A stretch of 64,000 nt of DNA from CAZJLP01 sp964546955 (lineage in GTDB: Bacteria > Verrucomicrobiota > Verrucomicrobiia > Opitutales > Opitutaceae): assembly GCA_964546955.1 (NCBI GenBank), contig CAZJLP010000011.1:1-64000 (forward strand), written 5' to 3'. The first letter of the stretch is position 1, and every line of letters begins with the position of its first letter. This document shows, piece by piece, positions 1-8,878 of the stretch. Below the pieces are notes generated by a model. It was given only the letters and a program-made list of their open reading frames with translations, searched no databases and was not told the origin of the DNA. A program made the translations under genes and the position numbers.

Positions 1-1
1 A

Positions 2-55
2 TCGCCGCTGACCGCTGAGGTGAAAGCGATGCCCGAAGTGTCCGAGGGCGAATGA
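2..55 (+). CDS. possible C-terminal end of a gene cut by the left edge
   Basis: The frame starting at base 2 stays open for 17 codons and ends in TGA at 53-55. It could be the tail of a gene running in from the left, converging on the ligase gene. Seventeen codons are too few to recognise a family, and an open frame of this length occurs often by chance. Confidence 0.2.
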   Translation, partial: SPLTAEVKAMPEVSEGE

Positions 56-179
56 GCCGGCATCGTTCTTGGGGTCTTGCTCATTGTCGTTTTCGCCCCG
101 CGTGCATTGTCCCCGTCGGCCTTCCCGGAGGGTTGGCGCCTTTTGCGTTATCGGGCCTCATGATGCGCGCCGGTTGTTG

Positions 180-2885
180 TCAGCCTGCCGAGCTGAACGC
201 GCCGGTTCCCTCCGCCAACCGTCGGCATGTCTCGAGCGTATCGATCTCCGCGATCGTCTTGTCCGTGCGAATACGGTTGATGCGGGGGAAACGCAGAGCA
301 AAACCGCTTTGATGCCGATCGCTTGGTTGGATCGTGTCGAAGGCCACTTCCAAAATGACGTCCGGAACCACGGTGCGGAACCGGCCGTGCACTTCGAGCG
401 TGTTATCCAGGAAGTGCTGCGTGTACTGCGCAATCTCGGCGTCGGTCAGACCCGAGTAGGCTTTGCCGACGGTCAGCAATTGATCGGTGTCCGTGTCGCG
501 AATCGCGAAGGTGTAGTCGCTGAGGACGTCCCGCCGTTTTCCGTGACCGTATTCAACTCCCACGACGACGACATCCAGGGTCGCATACGCTTTTTTCAGC
601 TTCAACCACGCCAAGCCGCGACGACCCGGCGTGTAGGGGCTCCGCGGATCTTTGATCATCAGCCCTTCGTTGCCGCGCTGTCGCGCCGCGAGAAAGGCGG
701 CTTCTATTTCGACCGCCGTGTGCGCGGTGGACCGCGGGGCCAGGACTAGTCCATGCCCGCCGCCCTGCAGTAATTTTTCCAAGTTAGACCTTCGTTCGCT
801 GAGCGGTTCCTTCAAAAGCGTGCGGCCGTCGAGCCACAGCAGGTCGTAGCACGAGATCGACACCGGGATCTCCGCGCCAAGAAAAAAATCGTCGCCGCCT
901 TTGCGGCCGAGCCGCTTCTGCAGTTCCGCGAAGGGAAGCGCGCGACCGTCCCGCCAGGCGAGAAGTTCGCCATCGATGATATAGTCACCCTGCAACCCTC
1001 GGGCGGAGCGGACAAGATCGGGAAACTGGGACGTGATCCGGTGCAGGTCGCGCGAGTACACTTCGACGCGCTCGCCGCGTTTGTGGAGCTGGCAGCGAAT
1101 GCCGTCGTATTTCTCCTCCACCCAGACAGGGGGGCCCACTCGCGCCAGGATGGCCTCGGCCGTGGGCTCCGGGCTCGCCAGCATGAACTGGAGCGGATGG
1201 AAAACCTGGAGGGTGATCGTGCTCAAGACATCGCCGCGGGCCGCGCGGAGGACAGCCGCGAGATCACCGGAAAGCATATTGGCTTCGCGAACCGCCTCGG
1301 TGGATTGCCCGGTTGCCGCGGCAATTGCCTCCTCGACCAGGCCTTCCTTCAGGCCGATGCGCAGATCCCCGGTGATGATCTTGATCAAATACTTTCCGGC
1401 CGCAGGTGACAGGCGCCCGAGCCGCTGGCGGAAGAGATCGAGTTTCTGCAGCGGCCCGCGCGACGCCGCCAGAGCCCGCAGAAGTTCGGCCGTGTCGATC
1501 AAAGAGAATGGCTCGGCGCGCGTGCGCCCTTCGAGCAGCGCTTCGGCGGTGTCGCCGCTGTCCGCGAACTTGTGGTACAGAGCTCGAAAATCCGCGTCGT
1601 TGTGACCGGTGGTTTCCAGCACGGCACGACGAATCACGGACCAGCCCAGATTGAGCGTCCGGTCATCGGCTTGAGAGAAAGGTCGGCCGGTGAAAAAAAG
1701 GGCCGCTTGCGCGGCGGACTCGCCGTTCAGCGACTGAAAATAGCTTTTGAGGATCTCGATCTTCTCGAGCTTCCTCGGCGTGTTCTTGACCCGCTCGGCG
1801 ACGGCGGCGAAAGCATCGAGCGAATCCGGGGCCGCGATCGGAGGCGGCTCTGGTATTACTACGGAGAGGCGGGAGAACGCCCGAGTGCCTGCCTCGGGCG
1901 CGGCGAGCGTGAGTTCGAGTTGATTGTCCTGGCTCACCGCCCAGGCTTCGACTCCGCGGTCGCGCAGCGTGCGCGCAAACTCCGCCGCGAAGCCATGAAG
2001 GGTCAATACGCGTTTCGGCTGAACGAGATCGACAAAGCGGAGGAGGTCGGGGAAGTCGGCGTGATCTGACAGCGGAAACGCGGCGTCGCATTGGTAGCGG
2101 TAGATCGCGCCGGGGTCGAGGGCCCAGCCGGTAATCATGGCGGAACGTCGTTTCTTGATTTTTTTCAGGAAGGCGGACCCGTTCGCCTGGGGAGGGCAGA
2201 TGACCACGTGCCCAGGCAGTGCTTCGGCGGAAAACTCGCGATACGGAGGGAACGTGATACCCAACTCCTCGTAGACTTTGGTCAGTTTGTGAGTCTGCGG
2301 ATGGAGCATCACCGCGAGTTGGGCGTGCGCCAGGCTGCTCAGCAGTTCCTGGCTTTTCCCCAGGCTGTAGCCGAAAAGGATTGGAGTTTCTTCGTCTTCG
2401 AGCGCCGAGTGACAGAAACGCACGATCTCCCCCAAGACCTGCTCCGTCGGGGGGAAGACGTAGTGAGCTCGCCCATACGTGGTTTCCATGATCAGCGTGT
2501 CCGCATGAGGCGTGGCGCACGGCTCGGCCGACAGGCCGCGGCGGAGTTTGAAATCTCCCGTGTAGAGGAGCGAACCGTGTTCGTCATGCTCCAGCAGGCA
2601 TTGGGCGGATCCGAAGATGTGCCCCGCGGGGTGGAGCGCAACGGTGGTATGGGCATCGAGTCGTTCAGCCTGGCCGTACGGCAGGATGCGTTCGACGTGT
2701 TCGCCTGGGAGTCTCGCCCGCATCAGACGAGCCGTGCCGCTGGAGCATAGCACTTCCCGGTGCGGGGCGACGTGATCCATGTGGGCGTGCGAGACGAACG
2801 ATCGGTCGACGGGGAAATGAGCATCCAGCCACCAAGCGATCTGCGGCAGCCAGACTCCGCCGCGAAATTGAACGTCCCAGGACAT
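180..2885 (-). CDS. fusion of ligase-associated MBL-fold DNA exonuclease and ATP-dependent DNA ligase
   Basis: This 901-residue protein appears to be two DNA-repair enzymes in one chain. Residues 1 to about 330 are a metallo-beta-lactamase fold with the metal motif H33-x-H35-x-D37-H38, a downstream H-P-A-G-H and T-G-D (109-111), as in the exonuclease found beside bacterial LigB/LigC-type ligases. Residues about 355-560 match the ligase N-terminal domain. About 580-765 is the adenylation domain, with KYDG motif I (K592 is the expected AMP-lysine), motif IDGE (638-641), EGLMIKD and a final LKLKK. The rest is the OB-fold. In many bacteria these parts are separate neighbouring genes, together with an Lhr-like helicase and the PdeM endonuclease. 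Neither of those two is visible here, although only 180 bases lie downstream. The role is inferred to be DNA end processing and sealing. The start is the first ATG and fits the domain. Confidence 0.9.
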   Translation of the reverse strand: MSWDVQFRGGVWLPQIAWWLDAHFPVDRSFVSHAHMDHVAPHREVLCSSGTARLMRARLPGEHVERILPYGQAERLDAHTTVALHPAGHIFGSAQCLLEHDEHGSLLYTGDFKLRRGLSAEPCATPHADTLIMETTYGRAHYVFPPTEQVLGEIVRFCHSALEDEETPILFGYSLGKSQELLSSLAHAQLAVMLHPQTHKLTKVYEELGITFPPYREFSAEALPGHVVICPPQANGSAFLKKIKKRRSAMITGWALDPGAIYRYQCDAAFPLSDHADFPDLLRFVDLVQPKRVLTLHGFAAEFARTLRDRGVEAWAVSQDNQLELTLAAPEAGTRAFSRLSVVIPEPPPIAAPDSLDAFAAVAERVKNTPRKLEKIEILKSYFQSLNGESAAQAALFFTGRPFSQADDRTLNLGWSVIRRAVLETTGHNDADFRALYHKFADSGDTAEALLEGRTRAEPFSLIDTAELLRALAASRGPLQKLDLFRQRLGRLSPAAGKYLIKIITGDLRIGLKEGLVEEAIAAATGQSTEAVREANMLSGDLAAVLRAARGDVLSTITLQVFHPLQFMLASPEPTAEAILARVGPPVWVEEKYDGIRCQLHKRGERVEVYSRDLHRITSQFPDLVRSARGLQGDYIIDGELLAWRDGRALPFAELQKRLGRKGGDDFFLGAEIPVSISCYDLLWLDGRTLLKEPLSERRSNLEKLLQGGGHGLVLAPRSTAHTAVEIEAAFLAARQRGNEGLMIKDPRSPYTPGRRGLAWLKLKKAYATLDVVVVGVEYGHGKRRDVLSDYTFAIRDTDTDQLLTVGKAYSGLTDAEIAQYTQHFLDNTLEVHGRFRTVVPDVILEVAFDTIQPSDRHQSGFALRFPRINRIRTDKTIAEIDTLETCRRLAEGTGAFSSAG

Positions 2886-3002
2886 GTGCGCCCATAGGTA
2901 AACCGCGAAGCGGAGCGGAGCAAATCCGGAAGGAGAATCGTCTCTTTCCTGTGTGTGAGGGGCGAGAAAGGAAGCTACGGATGGACCTCACCTTTCCCGG
3001 AG

Positions 3003-3055
3003 GTGACACAACTCGCGACGTGTGTCACTTCGCCAATGCGTGTCCATTCACGCAT
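3003..3055. promoter_or_regulatory. two adjacent perfect hairpins upstream of the ligase gene
   Basis: GTGACACA (3003-3010) and TGTGTCAC (3021-3028) form an 8-bp inverted repeat, followed by ATGCGTG (3036-3042) and CACGCAT (3049-3055). They lie between the beta-CASP gene end (3094) and the ligase start (2885), both on the minus strand. No T-run follows either hairpin, so a regulator operator or leader structure is as likely as a terminator. Confidence 0.35.
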
Positions 3056-3093
3056 AGACACTGCGGGTGACTCAAACGATCCGGTGAACGTGA

Positions 3094-4452
3094 CTAGATA
3101 TCGTAGGGCTGCAGCGGCACCGGATCGATTACTTTAGTCTGAGGGGCTTTGGCCGCGAGCTGCTGGGCAAACCAGGCGCGGGCGTCGCGTTCTCCGTGAG
3201 TCAGGACGATCGTCTTCGGGGTGGCCTGCTGGGCGAACTGAAGCAGTTCGTCGCGATCCGCGTGACCGCTCAGCTCGAACTTCTCGATCGTCGCCTTGAT
3301 CTTTGTTTTCACGTTGGCGGCCTCGAATAAAAACATCTCGCCCGGTTTGGTGGCGAGCAGTTTGCCGCCCGGCGTTTCCGGATCGCAGTAGCCGACAAAG
3401 CCGATGCTATTTCGAGCATGGCCGGCCAACCCGGAGGCAAGCACGTACGAGGGGGTGCGCTCGACCAGCATGCCCGAACTGATGATGTAGAGGCCATTCT
3501 GCTGCGGATCTTCGCCCGGATTGAGCTTCCGCGGCGCCGGCTTGATTTTGAGCTCCTTGATGATGCTGCGCGAGAAATTCGCGTGTTTGGTTTTGCGGGA
3601 GATCTCGTCGAGATAGTCGGCCAGATCCATGCCGAGTCCGGACGCGAAAATCGGGCAGTCGTTCAGTTTCCCAAATTTCCGGGCGTCATATAAGATGGTC
3701 AAAATTTCCTGCTGCCGCCCGAGAGCGAACACCGGGATGAGGAACGAGCCGCCGCGCTGAATCGTCGCATTGATGCTCGAGATGAGACGGGTGACTTCGG
3801 CCGCGCGCGATTTGTCCGGCGGACGCTCGGTCGCTCCCCGGGTGGTCTCCATGATGACAGTCTCGAAATGTCCGGCCGGAAACATCGCGCCGGGCAAGGT
3901 GCGCTGATTCTCGAAAAGAACGTCGCCCGTAATAAAAATGGCGCGGCCTTCATGATGGATCTCCACCCCCGCGGCCCCGGCCACGTGGCCCGCCGGGTGA
4001 AAAATAAAATCGATCTCCTCGTTGCGCGCCCGAAAATGTTTGGCGTGGCTGAACGGCAGCCCAGTCAGACGACGGGCATAGCGGTCGATTTCCTCGTGCG
4101 TGAAAAGCGGATAATCGGGGATGTGTTCCTCCTCCCGCTGGCGCATCATCACGCTGGCCGAGTTGTGCAGCATGCGCTCGATCAACATGCGGCTCGACTG
4201 GGTCATGACAACGGGCACATCGGGATGTTCGCGCATGATCAGCGGAAGGCTGCCGATATGGTCCAGGTGGCAATGGGTGATGATGACCAAGTCCAACTTC
4301 TGCCCGCGCAACGCGCTGAAATCGGGCGACGCTGCCCGTCCCACTTTTTTGGGGTGGAGGCCGCAATCGACCAGCACTTTTAGGCTGCCAAGTTGGAGGA
4401 AGAGCGAGTTGGCGCCAATGCCGCCATCTCGGTTGAGGTCAATGAGCTTCAT
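3094..4452 (-). CDS. beta-CASP family MBL-fold nuclease (CPSF/RNase J-like)
   Basis: The protein has 452 residues and the order typical of beta-CASP RNA/DNA nucleases. The MBL core has H60-x-H62-x-D64-H65 followed by IGSLP, then HPAGH (151-155) and TGD (174-176). A middle beta-CASP cap and a C-terminal RMMBL part follow, with SGHAD and LTHGE motifs near residues 395-420. No KH domain is visible at the N-terminus, unlike archaeal aCPSF1. Family members cleave or trim RNA; which substrate this one uses cannot be read from the sequence. It reads in the same direction as the ligase fusion 208 bases downstream, which also starts with an MBL domain, so the two could share a nucleic-acid-processing role. 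That link is inference. Confidence 0.85.
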   Translation of the reverse strand: MKLIDLNRDGGIGANSLFLQLGSLKVLVDCGLHPKKVGRAASPDFSALRGQKLDLVIITHCHLDHIGSLPLIMREHPDVPVVMTQSSRMLIERMLHNSASVMMRQREEEHIPDYPLFTHEEIDRYARRLTGLPFSHAKHFRARNEEIDFIFHPAGHVAGAAGVEIHHEGRAIFITGDVLFENQRTLPGAMFPAGHFETVIMETTRGATERPPDKSRAAEVTRLISSINATIQRGGSFLIPVFALGRQQEILTILYDARKFGKLNDCPIFASGLGMDLADYLDEISRKTKHANFSRSIIKELKIKPAPRKLNPGEDPQQNGLYIISSGMLVERTPSYVLASGLAGHARNSIGFVGYCDPETPGGKLLATKPGEMFLFEAANVKTKIKATIEKFELSGHADRDELLQFAQQATPKTIVLTHGERDARAWFAQQLAAKAPQTKVIDPVPLQPYDI

Positions 4453-4483
4453 TATGTGGCCGCAGCAAGAGGCCTACGGAGGC

Positions 4484-4509
4484 GCCGTTCAAGCAGAGAC
4501 TTGAACGGC
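4484..4509 (-). promoter_or_regulatory. 10-bp perfect hairpin in the beta-CASP gene leader
   Basis: GCCGTTCAAG and CTTGAACGGC face each other with a 6-base loop, about 30 bases upstream of the beta-CASP start and directly next to a heptamer repeat array. No T-run follows, so it is more likely a leader structure or part of the repeat element than an intrinsic terminator. Confidence 0.4.
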
Positions 4510-4590
4510 GAATGAAGAATGGAGAGCGAAGAATGCAGAGCTGCGCACCCCTCGGGCCGGCCGGCGTCGGGTATTCTGCAGTCATCATTC
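4510..4590. repeat. inverted heptamer array A (GAATGNA type)
   Basis: Five contiguous 7-base units (4510-4544), close to GAATGNA, are followed by a GC-rich loop of about 25 bases. Three units in the opposite orientation follow (4570-4590, ending in ATTC). The element fills most of the gap between apaG and the beta-CASP gene. It shares unit type and architecture with the array at 37008-37095. Confidence 0.6.
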
Positions 4591-4596
4591 GACCGT

Positions 4597-4992
4597 CTAA
4601 ATTAGCGTGCCCGCGTCGGGCACGCGCAAGTCAAAGGGCGGCAGACTGACGTGGACCCGGTTGCCGAATTCGTCGACCCCATGAAAACAACCCGACGCGC
4701 GTGCATCGACTCCGGTCACGTGGTAGCTGTTGTAGGAAAAATGCTCGCCAGGCGGTAGGCGCGGAGTTTCCCCGACGATCTTGTCGCCCTCCACCACGAG
4801 CTGGCTCCCGTCGCAATGCTGGATCACCCATTTCCGTCCCAGGAGGATGACCGTGCGGTCGGAATGATTCTCGATGGTGATGAAGTAGACGAAAGCGTGC
4901 GGTTTGTCAGGCGAAAGACTTTTTCCGCCGTGGTGGTAAACGAGTTTGTCTAAGCGGGCGACGAGCCCGGTAAGCGCGAGAGATTCCGACAC
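4597..4992 (-). CDS. apaG: ApaG family protein (DUF525)
   Basis: This 131-residue protein matches the single-domain ApaG family over its length: an N-terminal beta-sandwich strand pattern, ENHSD, RKWVIQHCDG, the conserved GDKIVGETPRLPPGE segment and a final PFDLRVP. ApaG has a fibronectin-III-like fold and is linked to Co2+/Mg2+ phenotypes in enterics, but its biochemical role is not settled. Length (125-131) and start fit the family. It lies upstream of the beta-CASP gene on the same strand, separated by an inverted repeat array, so co-transcription is uncertain. Confidence 0.9.
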   Translation of the reverse strand: MSESLALTGLVARLDKLVYHHGGKSLSPDKPHAFVYFITIENHSDRTVILLGRKWVIQHCDGSQLVVEGDKIVGETPRLPPGEHFSYNSYHVTGVDARASGCFHGVDEFGNRVHVSLPPFDLRVPDAGTLI

Positions 4993-5197
4993 GACCGCAA
5001 ATCAACTCAATGGGCGGTGCTTTGCAAATCCCGGTTTGCGCAACCGGCGTTTGAGACCTGGCCGGAGGATATGGGAAGGACGCATGTTCGGGGCTGTCCA
5101 TTTGGACCCCTGGAGGCGCGCGGTCGCATCCGCCGACCTCGGAAGCATCGTCAATGAGGTCCGACCGGATCGACTCGCCGGCACTTGCCGCCACGAT

Positions 5198-5896
5198 TCA
5201 GTGGTCGGCCTTCTTCCCTGCGTAGTGATAGTCGGAATACGACACGGTCATATCGTCGTTCATGGATTTGAACCACATGGTCGTGCCGCGGATGCGCACG
5301 GTGACCTCCTTGAGCAGGGTGGGGCGGTCGCCTTCGGGCAGGCTGTAGGTGATGACGGTGCGGGCTTCCTCCACGTTGACCGTGAACATGGGGGAAAAGG
5401 GTTGGACGTTCGCGAGATCGACGCGCTCGATCGTCTTGGTCGGCCGATGCAGGGTAAAAGTAACCGCCATGAACGCGGCGCTTTTGTCTTCGTCGCCGCC
5501 GGGCTTCAGGCGGAATTTGTAGCGAGCCCGCTCGCCCTCGTCCGCGATCATTTCACACGTTTCCAGGTTCAGGTTATTCTTTACATTTGGGGCGGTATCT
5601 CCGCGGGTCCTGCGAGTTTGTTTTTCAGCGTACTCTTTTTTCTCTTTCTCCGTGGGTTCGCGCCCGTCCTTTTTGAGCAGGGTCCAGCGGCTTGTCTCGG
5701 GTTTGAGCGGGTCGAAGCGCTCCACGAGGCTTTTCCCGCCCGCGGCGCTGGTGGTTTGAACGAACGACCAACCGCGGGTGCCTTCCGTGCGGAAATCCTT
5801 GAGGGCAGCCTCGATCTCGGGCGCGATCGGCGCCGCCGCGAGCGGCAACGAAAACAATGACAGGAGGGCTAGGACGAAGGCGATGGACAGACGCAT
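5198..5896 (-). CDS. exported protein of unknown function
   Basis: I do not recognise the family. From the ATG at 5896 the 232-residue product begins with MRLSIAF, a hydrophobic stretch and a likely signal-peptidase site after PLAAA. The mature part is mixed charged beta-type sequence with no cysteines conserved in a motif. The upstream in-frame ATG codons at 5989 and 5944 would add a charged leader before the signal peptide, so I prefer 5896. The protein is probably periplasmic or outer-membrane associated. It is divergently arranged with the TonB-like gene that starts at 6028. Confidence 0.7.
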   Translation of the reverse strand: MRLSIAFVLALLSLFSLPLAAAPIAPEIEAALKDFRTEGTRGWSFVQTTSAAGGKSLVERFDPLKPETSRWTLLKKDGREPTEKEKKEYAEKQTRRTRGDTAPNVKNNLNLETCEMIADEGERARYKFRLKPGGDEDKSAAFMAVTFTLHRPTKTIERVDLANVQPFSPMFTVNVEEARTVITYSLPEGDRPTLLKEVTVRIRGTTMWFKSMNDDMTVSYSDYHYAGKKADH

Positions 5897-6027
5897 CGGG
5901 TCCAGAAACGCCGAGTAAAGGGCCGTTTTCAACCACTTCGTCATCAAACCGGCGCGGGTGTCGTAAGAAACGCGCCACCGGCCCGTCATAAGACCTGAAC
6001 CAGCTCAACCCCTAACGAAGGAGTAAT

Positions 6028-6678
6028 ATGGACCGCAAGTTAGCCATTCCAGCCGCGATCGCGGGTTCGGTGCACGCGATTTTGCTATTCGGCTTCAGCA
6101 CCCCGCCCGCGAACGACGCCAAGGCACAGTCCGCGCACGAAGGCAGGCCGCTTGCCCCGATCATCCAACTCGAGCCGCAGGACCCTGAAATCGTGGCAGG
6201 GGAGGTGGTATCGAAGCGCGCCGGATCCATTCTACCTGGTTTGCAGGAAGTAGTGAGCGATAAAAGGCCGGGAGACATTGCGATCGAATTGACCGCCCCC
6301 CGGACCAAGGTCGATGATGTTGGGCGCATCGACAAAGTCGGCGATGGAGGTTTGTCCGAGGCTCTGGAGAATATCGGACGGCACGGAATCGCGACCCTGG
6401 CTTCCTTGGACAACACGCCGAACACGCGTTTTCAGGTATCCCCAGAATACCCTTACAGCTTAAAGGCAAGCGGAGTGACGGGGGAGGTTCTCGTCGAATT
6501 TGTAGTCGACGTGAACGGCCGCGTGCGCGACGTGCGGGTGATCAAATCGAGTCATCCCGATTTTGACGCGCCGACGATCCGCGCCGTTTCCAAATGGCGG
6601 TTTGAGCCGGGCCGCCGCAACAACGTGCCGGTCGCGTTCAGGATGTCCGCGCCGGTCACGTTCCGCATCGGCGAATGA
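6028..6678 (+). CDS. TonB family C-terminal domain protein
   Basis: The 216-residue product has a short N-terminal hydrophobic segment (about residues 6-24) serving as anchor or signal. A linker without the usual long proline-rich region follows, then a TonB C-terminal domain (about 140-214) with the pattern YP...GVTGEVLVEFVVD, D-V-R-V and A-x-x-x-W-R-F-x-P-G. TonB domains carry proton-motive energy from ExbB/ExbD to outer-membrane receptors; no exbB/exbD is in this window. The start is supported by AAGGAG at 6018-6023, one of the few good Shine-Dalgarno sites here. The short linker suggests it may not span the periplasm like classical TonB. Confidence 0.85.
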   Translation: MDRKLAIPAAIAGSVHAILLFGFSTPPANDAKAQSAHEGRPLAPIIQLEPQDPEIVAGEVVSKRAGSILPGLQEVVSDKRPGDIAIELTAPRTKVDDVGRIDKVGDGGLSEALENIGRHGIATLASLDNTPNTRFQVSPEYPYSLKASGVTGEVLVEFVVDVNGRVRDVRVIKSSHPDFDAPTIRAVSKWRFEPGRRNNVPVAFRMSAPVTFRIGE

Positions 6679-6721
6679 TTTTTGTTCGGGGTTGTTTGAG
6701 ATGATGAGCGATACGTGAAGG

Positions 6722-6762
6722 TGAACGTGGGCGGCGGGATCAAACCCCATCGTCCACGTTCA
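6722..6762. terminator. hairpin between convergent genes
   Basis: TGAACGTGG (6722-6730) pairs with CCACGTTCA (6754-6762), and the inner CG and GGG/CCC pairs lengthen the stem. It sits between the convergent ends of the TonB-like gene (6678) and the GreA/B-like gene (6799), where a bidirectional terminator is expected. There is no clear T-run. A run of ten G residues follows at 6773-6782. Confidence 0.5.
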
Positions 6763-6798
6763 AGTCTGGTCCGGGGGGGGGGACTCAAATCTCCGCGC

Positions 6799-7281
6799 TC
6801 ACTCCACTCTCACAACGCTGTGCGCTACGGGCCCGCCTCGACCTGGAAGTTGCACGGCGTCACCGGTCACTTTACCCAGCAGCTGCCGACCCAACGGCGA
6901 AGGCGGCGTGACGACGGTGAGGACTTCGCCCTCTAACTCGACCTCCAGTCCGCCGCGCCCGGGACCGATCAGGTAGCGGCTCTTGCGCCCCCCGGTTGCT
7001 TCGAGCGTCACCAAGGCCCCCAGGCCGATTCGATCGCTTGGACCGAAGGAAGTAAGGGGCAGTGCCTGAAAGGCCGCGATCGTTTCCCGGAGATCGATCG
7101 CGAGGCGAGCCTGCCCCTCCGCGAGATAAGCCGCTTCCTGCCCGCGGGTGTCGTATTTGCTTTCGGCTTTGCTCTCTTCGCTCGTCGCTTCCTCCCGCGC
7201 CATGTTGGCTGCGCGGGTGAGAACGGCCAGCTCCCCCAGGAGCGTGTCGACGATCAACTGCCGCAGGCGCGATTTGTCCAT
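6799..7281 (-). CDS. GreA/GreB C-terminal-domain protein
   Basis: The product has about 160 residues. The C-terminal half carries the FKBP-like GreA/B domain, including the hallmark SPLGRQLLGKVTGDAV near the end. The N-terminal half is helical and charged (A-R-E-E-A-T-S-E-E-S-K-A-E) and is shorter than the coiled-coil finger of true GreA. Such proteins bind RNA polymerase near the secondary channel; whether this one stimulates transcript cleavage cannot be told. An ATG at 7293 would add four residues (MTGR); I prefer MDKSRL at 7281. It lies downstream of the response regulator on the same strand. Confidence 0.75.
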   Translation of the reverse strand: MDKSRLRQLIVDTLLGELAVLTRAANMAREEATSEESKAESKYDTRGQEAAYLAEGQARLAIDLRETIAAFQALPLTSFGPSDRIGLGALVTLEATGGRKSRYLIGPGRGGLEVELEGEVLTVVTPPSPLGRQLLGKVTGDAVQLPGRGGPVAHSVVRVE

Positions 7282-7380
7282 CCGGCCAGTCAAGTCCCAG
7301 TCGACAGGGGAACTCCAGCAAACTTTCTAAGCGGCCTGTACACGCCCTAAGCCTTCGCAGCCACGTTTTTCAAAGCTTGC

Positions 7381-7770
7381 TCACCCGGCGGCGCCCACGG
7401 GTCTCAACTTGAGCAACTTGGTCACGCGGTCGACGAGGTCTCGCGGGCTAAAAGGTTTCGTCAAGTAGTCGAGCGCGCCGAGTTCCAGGCCCAAGTGCCG
7501 GGCATCGTGGGTGGACCAGGCGGAGAGGATGACAATGGGAATCGTAGCCGTGGCCGGATGACGGCGGAGGATCTCGCAAACGCTGAAGCCGTCGATGTCT
7601 GGCAACATGAGGTCCAAAACAATCAGATCCGGACGCTGTTCATCAATGCGATCGAGGGCTTCCTGTCCACTCGACGCGGTGACCATGCGATAACCCGCGC
7701 GCGCGAGGTTATAGCTCACCACTTCTAGCATATCTGGTTCATCATCAACGGCGAGGATCGAAAACGGCAT
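7381..7770 (-). CDS. single-domain response regulator (CheY-like receiver)
   Basis: The protein is 129 residues long and consists of a receiver domain alone. It has the acidic pair D9-D10, the phospho-acceptor D53 (LIVLDLMLPDIDG), S83 at the Thr/Ser switch position and K105 in LTKPF. There is no DNA-binding output domain, so it acts by protein contact or as a phosphorelay intermediate. No histidine kinase is adjacent; the nearest in the window is the hybrid kinase at 58 kb. It is divergent from the ParA operon across a 206-base AT-richer gap. Confidence 0.93.
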   Translation of the reverse strand: MPFSILAVDDEPDMLEVVSYNLARAGYRMVTASSGQEALDRIDEQRPDLIVLDLMLPDIDGFSVCEILRRHPATATIPIVILSAWSTHDARHLGLELGALDYLTKPFSPRDLVDRVTKLLKLRPVGAAG

Positions 7771-7976
7771 CGCTTATGTTAACCGCGGAAGCGTGTCGAA
7801 TCTATGCCTGGTGAGTGACAAATGGGTGAAAACCAAGGGGTAGGAACGCCCCAAAAGGGACACTTAAAAATCCGTCAAAGAGGATTTTCTTCATTTTATC
7901 ACTCGCGAGAGGAACGTGAATATCCGATTCAACTCTTTAGCTTAACGCGCCTTAAAGTTTTCATCTAGCCCCCTCA
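7771..7976. promoter_or_regulatory. divergent intergenic region of the receiver gene and the ParA operon
   Basis: This gap must hold promoters for both directions and is clearly more AT-rich than its surroundings. It contains a 7-bp inverted repeat AAAATCC (7867-7873) and GGATTTT (7882-7888). I could not assign -35/-10 boxes with confidence. The ParA ATG is preceded by a pyrimidine-rich stretch without a Shine-Dalgarno sequence. Confidence 0.4.
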
Positions 7977-8867
7977 ATGGCCCGGAAAATCAGTTTTATT
8001 AATTACAAAGGAGGCGTCGGAAAGACGTCGCTGATCGTCAATTTGGCAGCCTGCCTTGCCCAAGCGGGTAAGCGTGTCTTATTGTTCGACTTCGACACGC
8101 AATCCAACGCGAGCATCTGGCTCCTGCGCATGGAGCGGTGGAACAAGATCAACGGTTCGGGATCGGGAGCGATCTATTCAATTTACGAGCCGGGACAGGC
8201 GCGAGTGAAAGACTTGATCATCAAGGACGTGATCGAAGACAAAACCGGCGCGAAGCTGCTTCCGGGACTCGATTTGGTTCCCACGACGTTTAATCTCGTC
8301 GACCTCGAAAGCGAATACGAGGGCGATCCCAAACGGCCGCCATATGTCGTCTTTTACGAGCAGCTGGCGGAGGTCGAGCAGGACTACGATTTCGTTCTCT
8401 TTGACTGCCCGCCCAATATTTTGCGCGCGTCCCAATGCGGGGTATTCTCGGCGAACGAGATGTATGTCCCCGCGAACCCCGACGCGCTGAGTCTGATTGG
8501 ATTCACGCTGCTGGTCGAAAAGCTCGGGAAATTCCATCAACTGTCGTCGAGCTTCCGCCGCGTCGAGATGGGCCCGCCCGCCCAAGTGCACGGTATTATT
8601 TTCAACTCGATCAAGACGAACGTCGACATCGAGGTTCCAAAGATGCGGATGCAACTGCGGCTAAATCAATTCAAGACCGCGAAGCGCGCGGCGACGAATG
8701 CCAAGATTTTCAGCACTCAGGTCAGAGATGCGATGATTGTCCGCCGCGCGGTCACGCTCGGCATGCCGGTGATTCTGGTCGGTCAGGAATCACAGGAAGT
8801 GGACAATGTGGCCCACGATTACCGGCAGGCCGCCGCTGAGCTCATGGAACATAATCCCAACGCCTGA
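7977..8867 (+). CDS. ParA/Soj-family ATPase (orphan, no ParB)
   Basis: The 296-residue protein has the deviant Walker A motif of ParA/MinD ATPases, KGGVGKT at residues 11-17, the FDFDTQSN A' motif near 38-44 and a Walker B segment FVLFDCPPN near 135-145. It lacks an N-terminal HTH, so it resembles chromosomal Soj or cargo-positioning ParAs. No parB gene and no parS-like palindrome are nearby. Two unknown genes follow within 12 and 21 bases on the same strand, giving a likely three-gene operon. By analogy with other orphan ParAs it may position a protein complex on the nucleoid; that is inference. Confidence 0.9.
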   Translation: MARKISFINYKGGVGKTSLIVNLAACLAQAGKRVLLFDFDTQSNASIWLLRMERWNKINGSGSGAIYSIYEPGQARVKDLIIKDVIEDKTGAKLLPGLDLVPTTFNLVDLESEYEGDPKRPPYVVFYEQLAEVEQDYDFVLFDCPPNILRASQCGVFSANEMYVPANPDALSLIGFTLLVEKLGKFHQLSSSFRRVEMGPPAQVHGIIFNSIKTNVDIEVPKMRMQLRLNQFKTAKRAATNAKIFSTQVRDAMIVRRAVTLGMPVILVGQESQEVDNVAHDYRQAAAELMEHNPNA

Positions 8868-8878
8868 TTTTTCGCACC

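Noticed and set aside
52..749. Open frames on the plus strand at the left end (52-312, 69-749)
   Set aside because: They lie opposite the ligase fusion, have Arg-rich composition and no domain, and are antisense shadows of a GC-rich gene.
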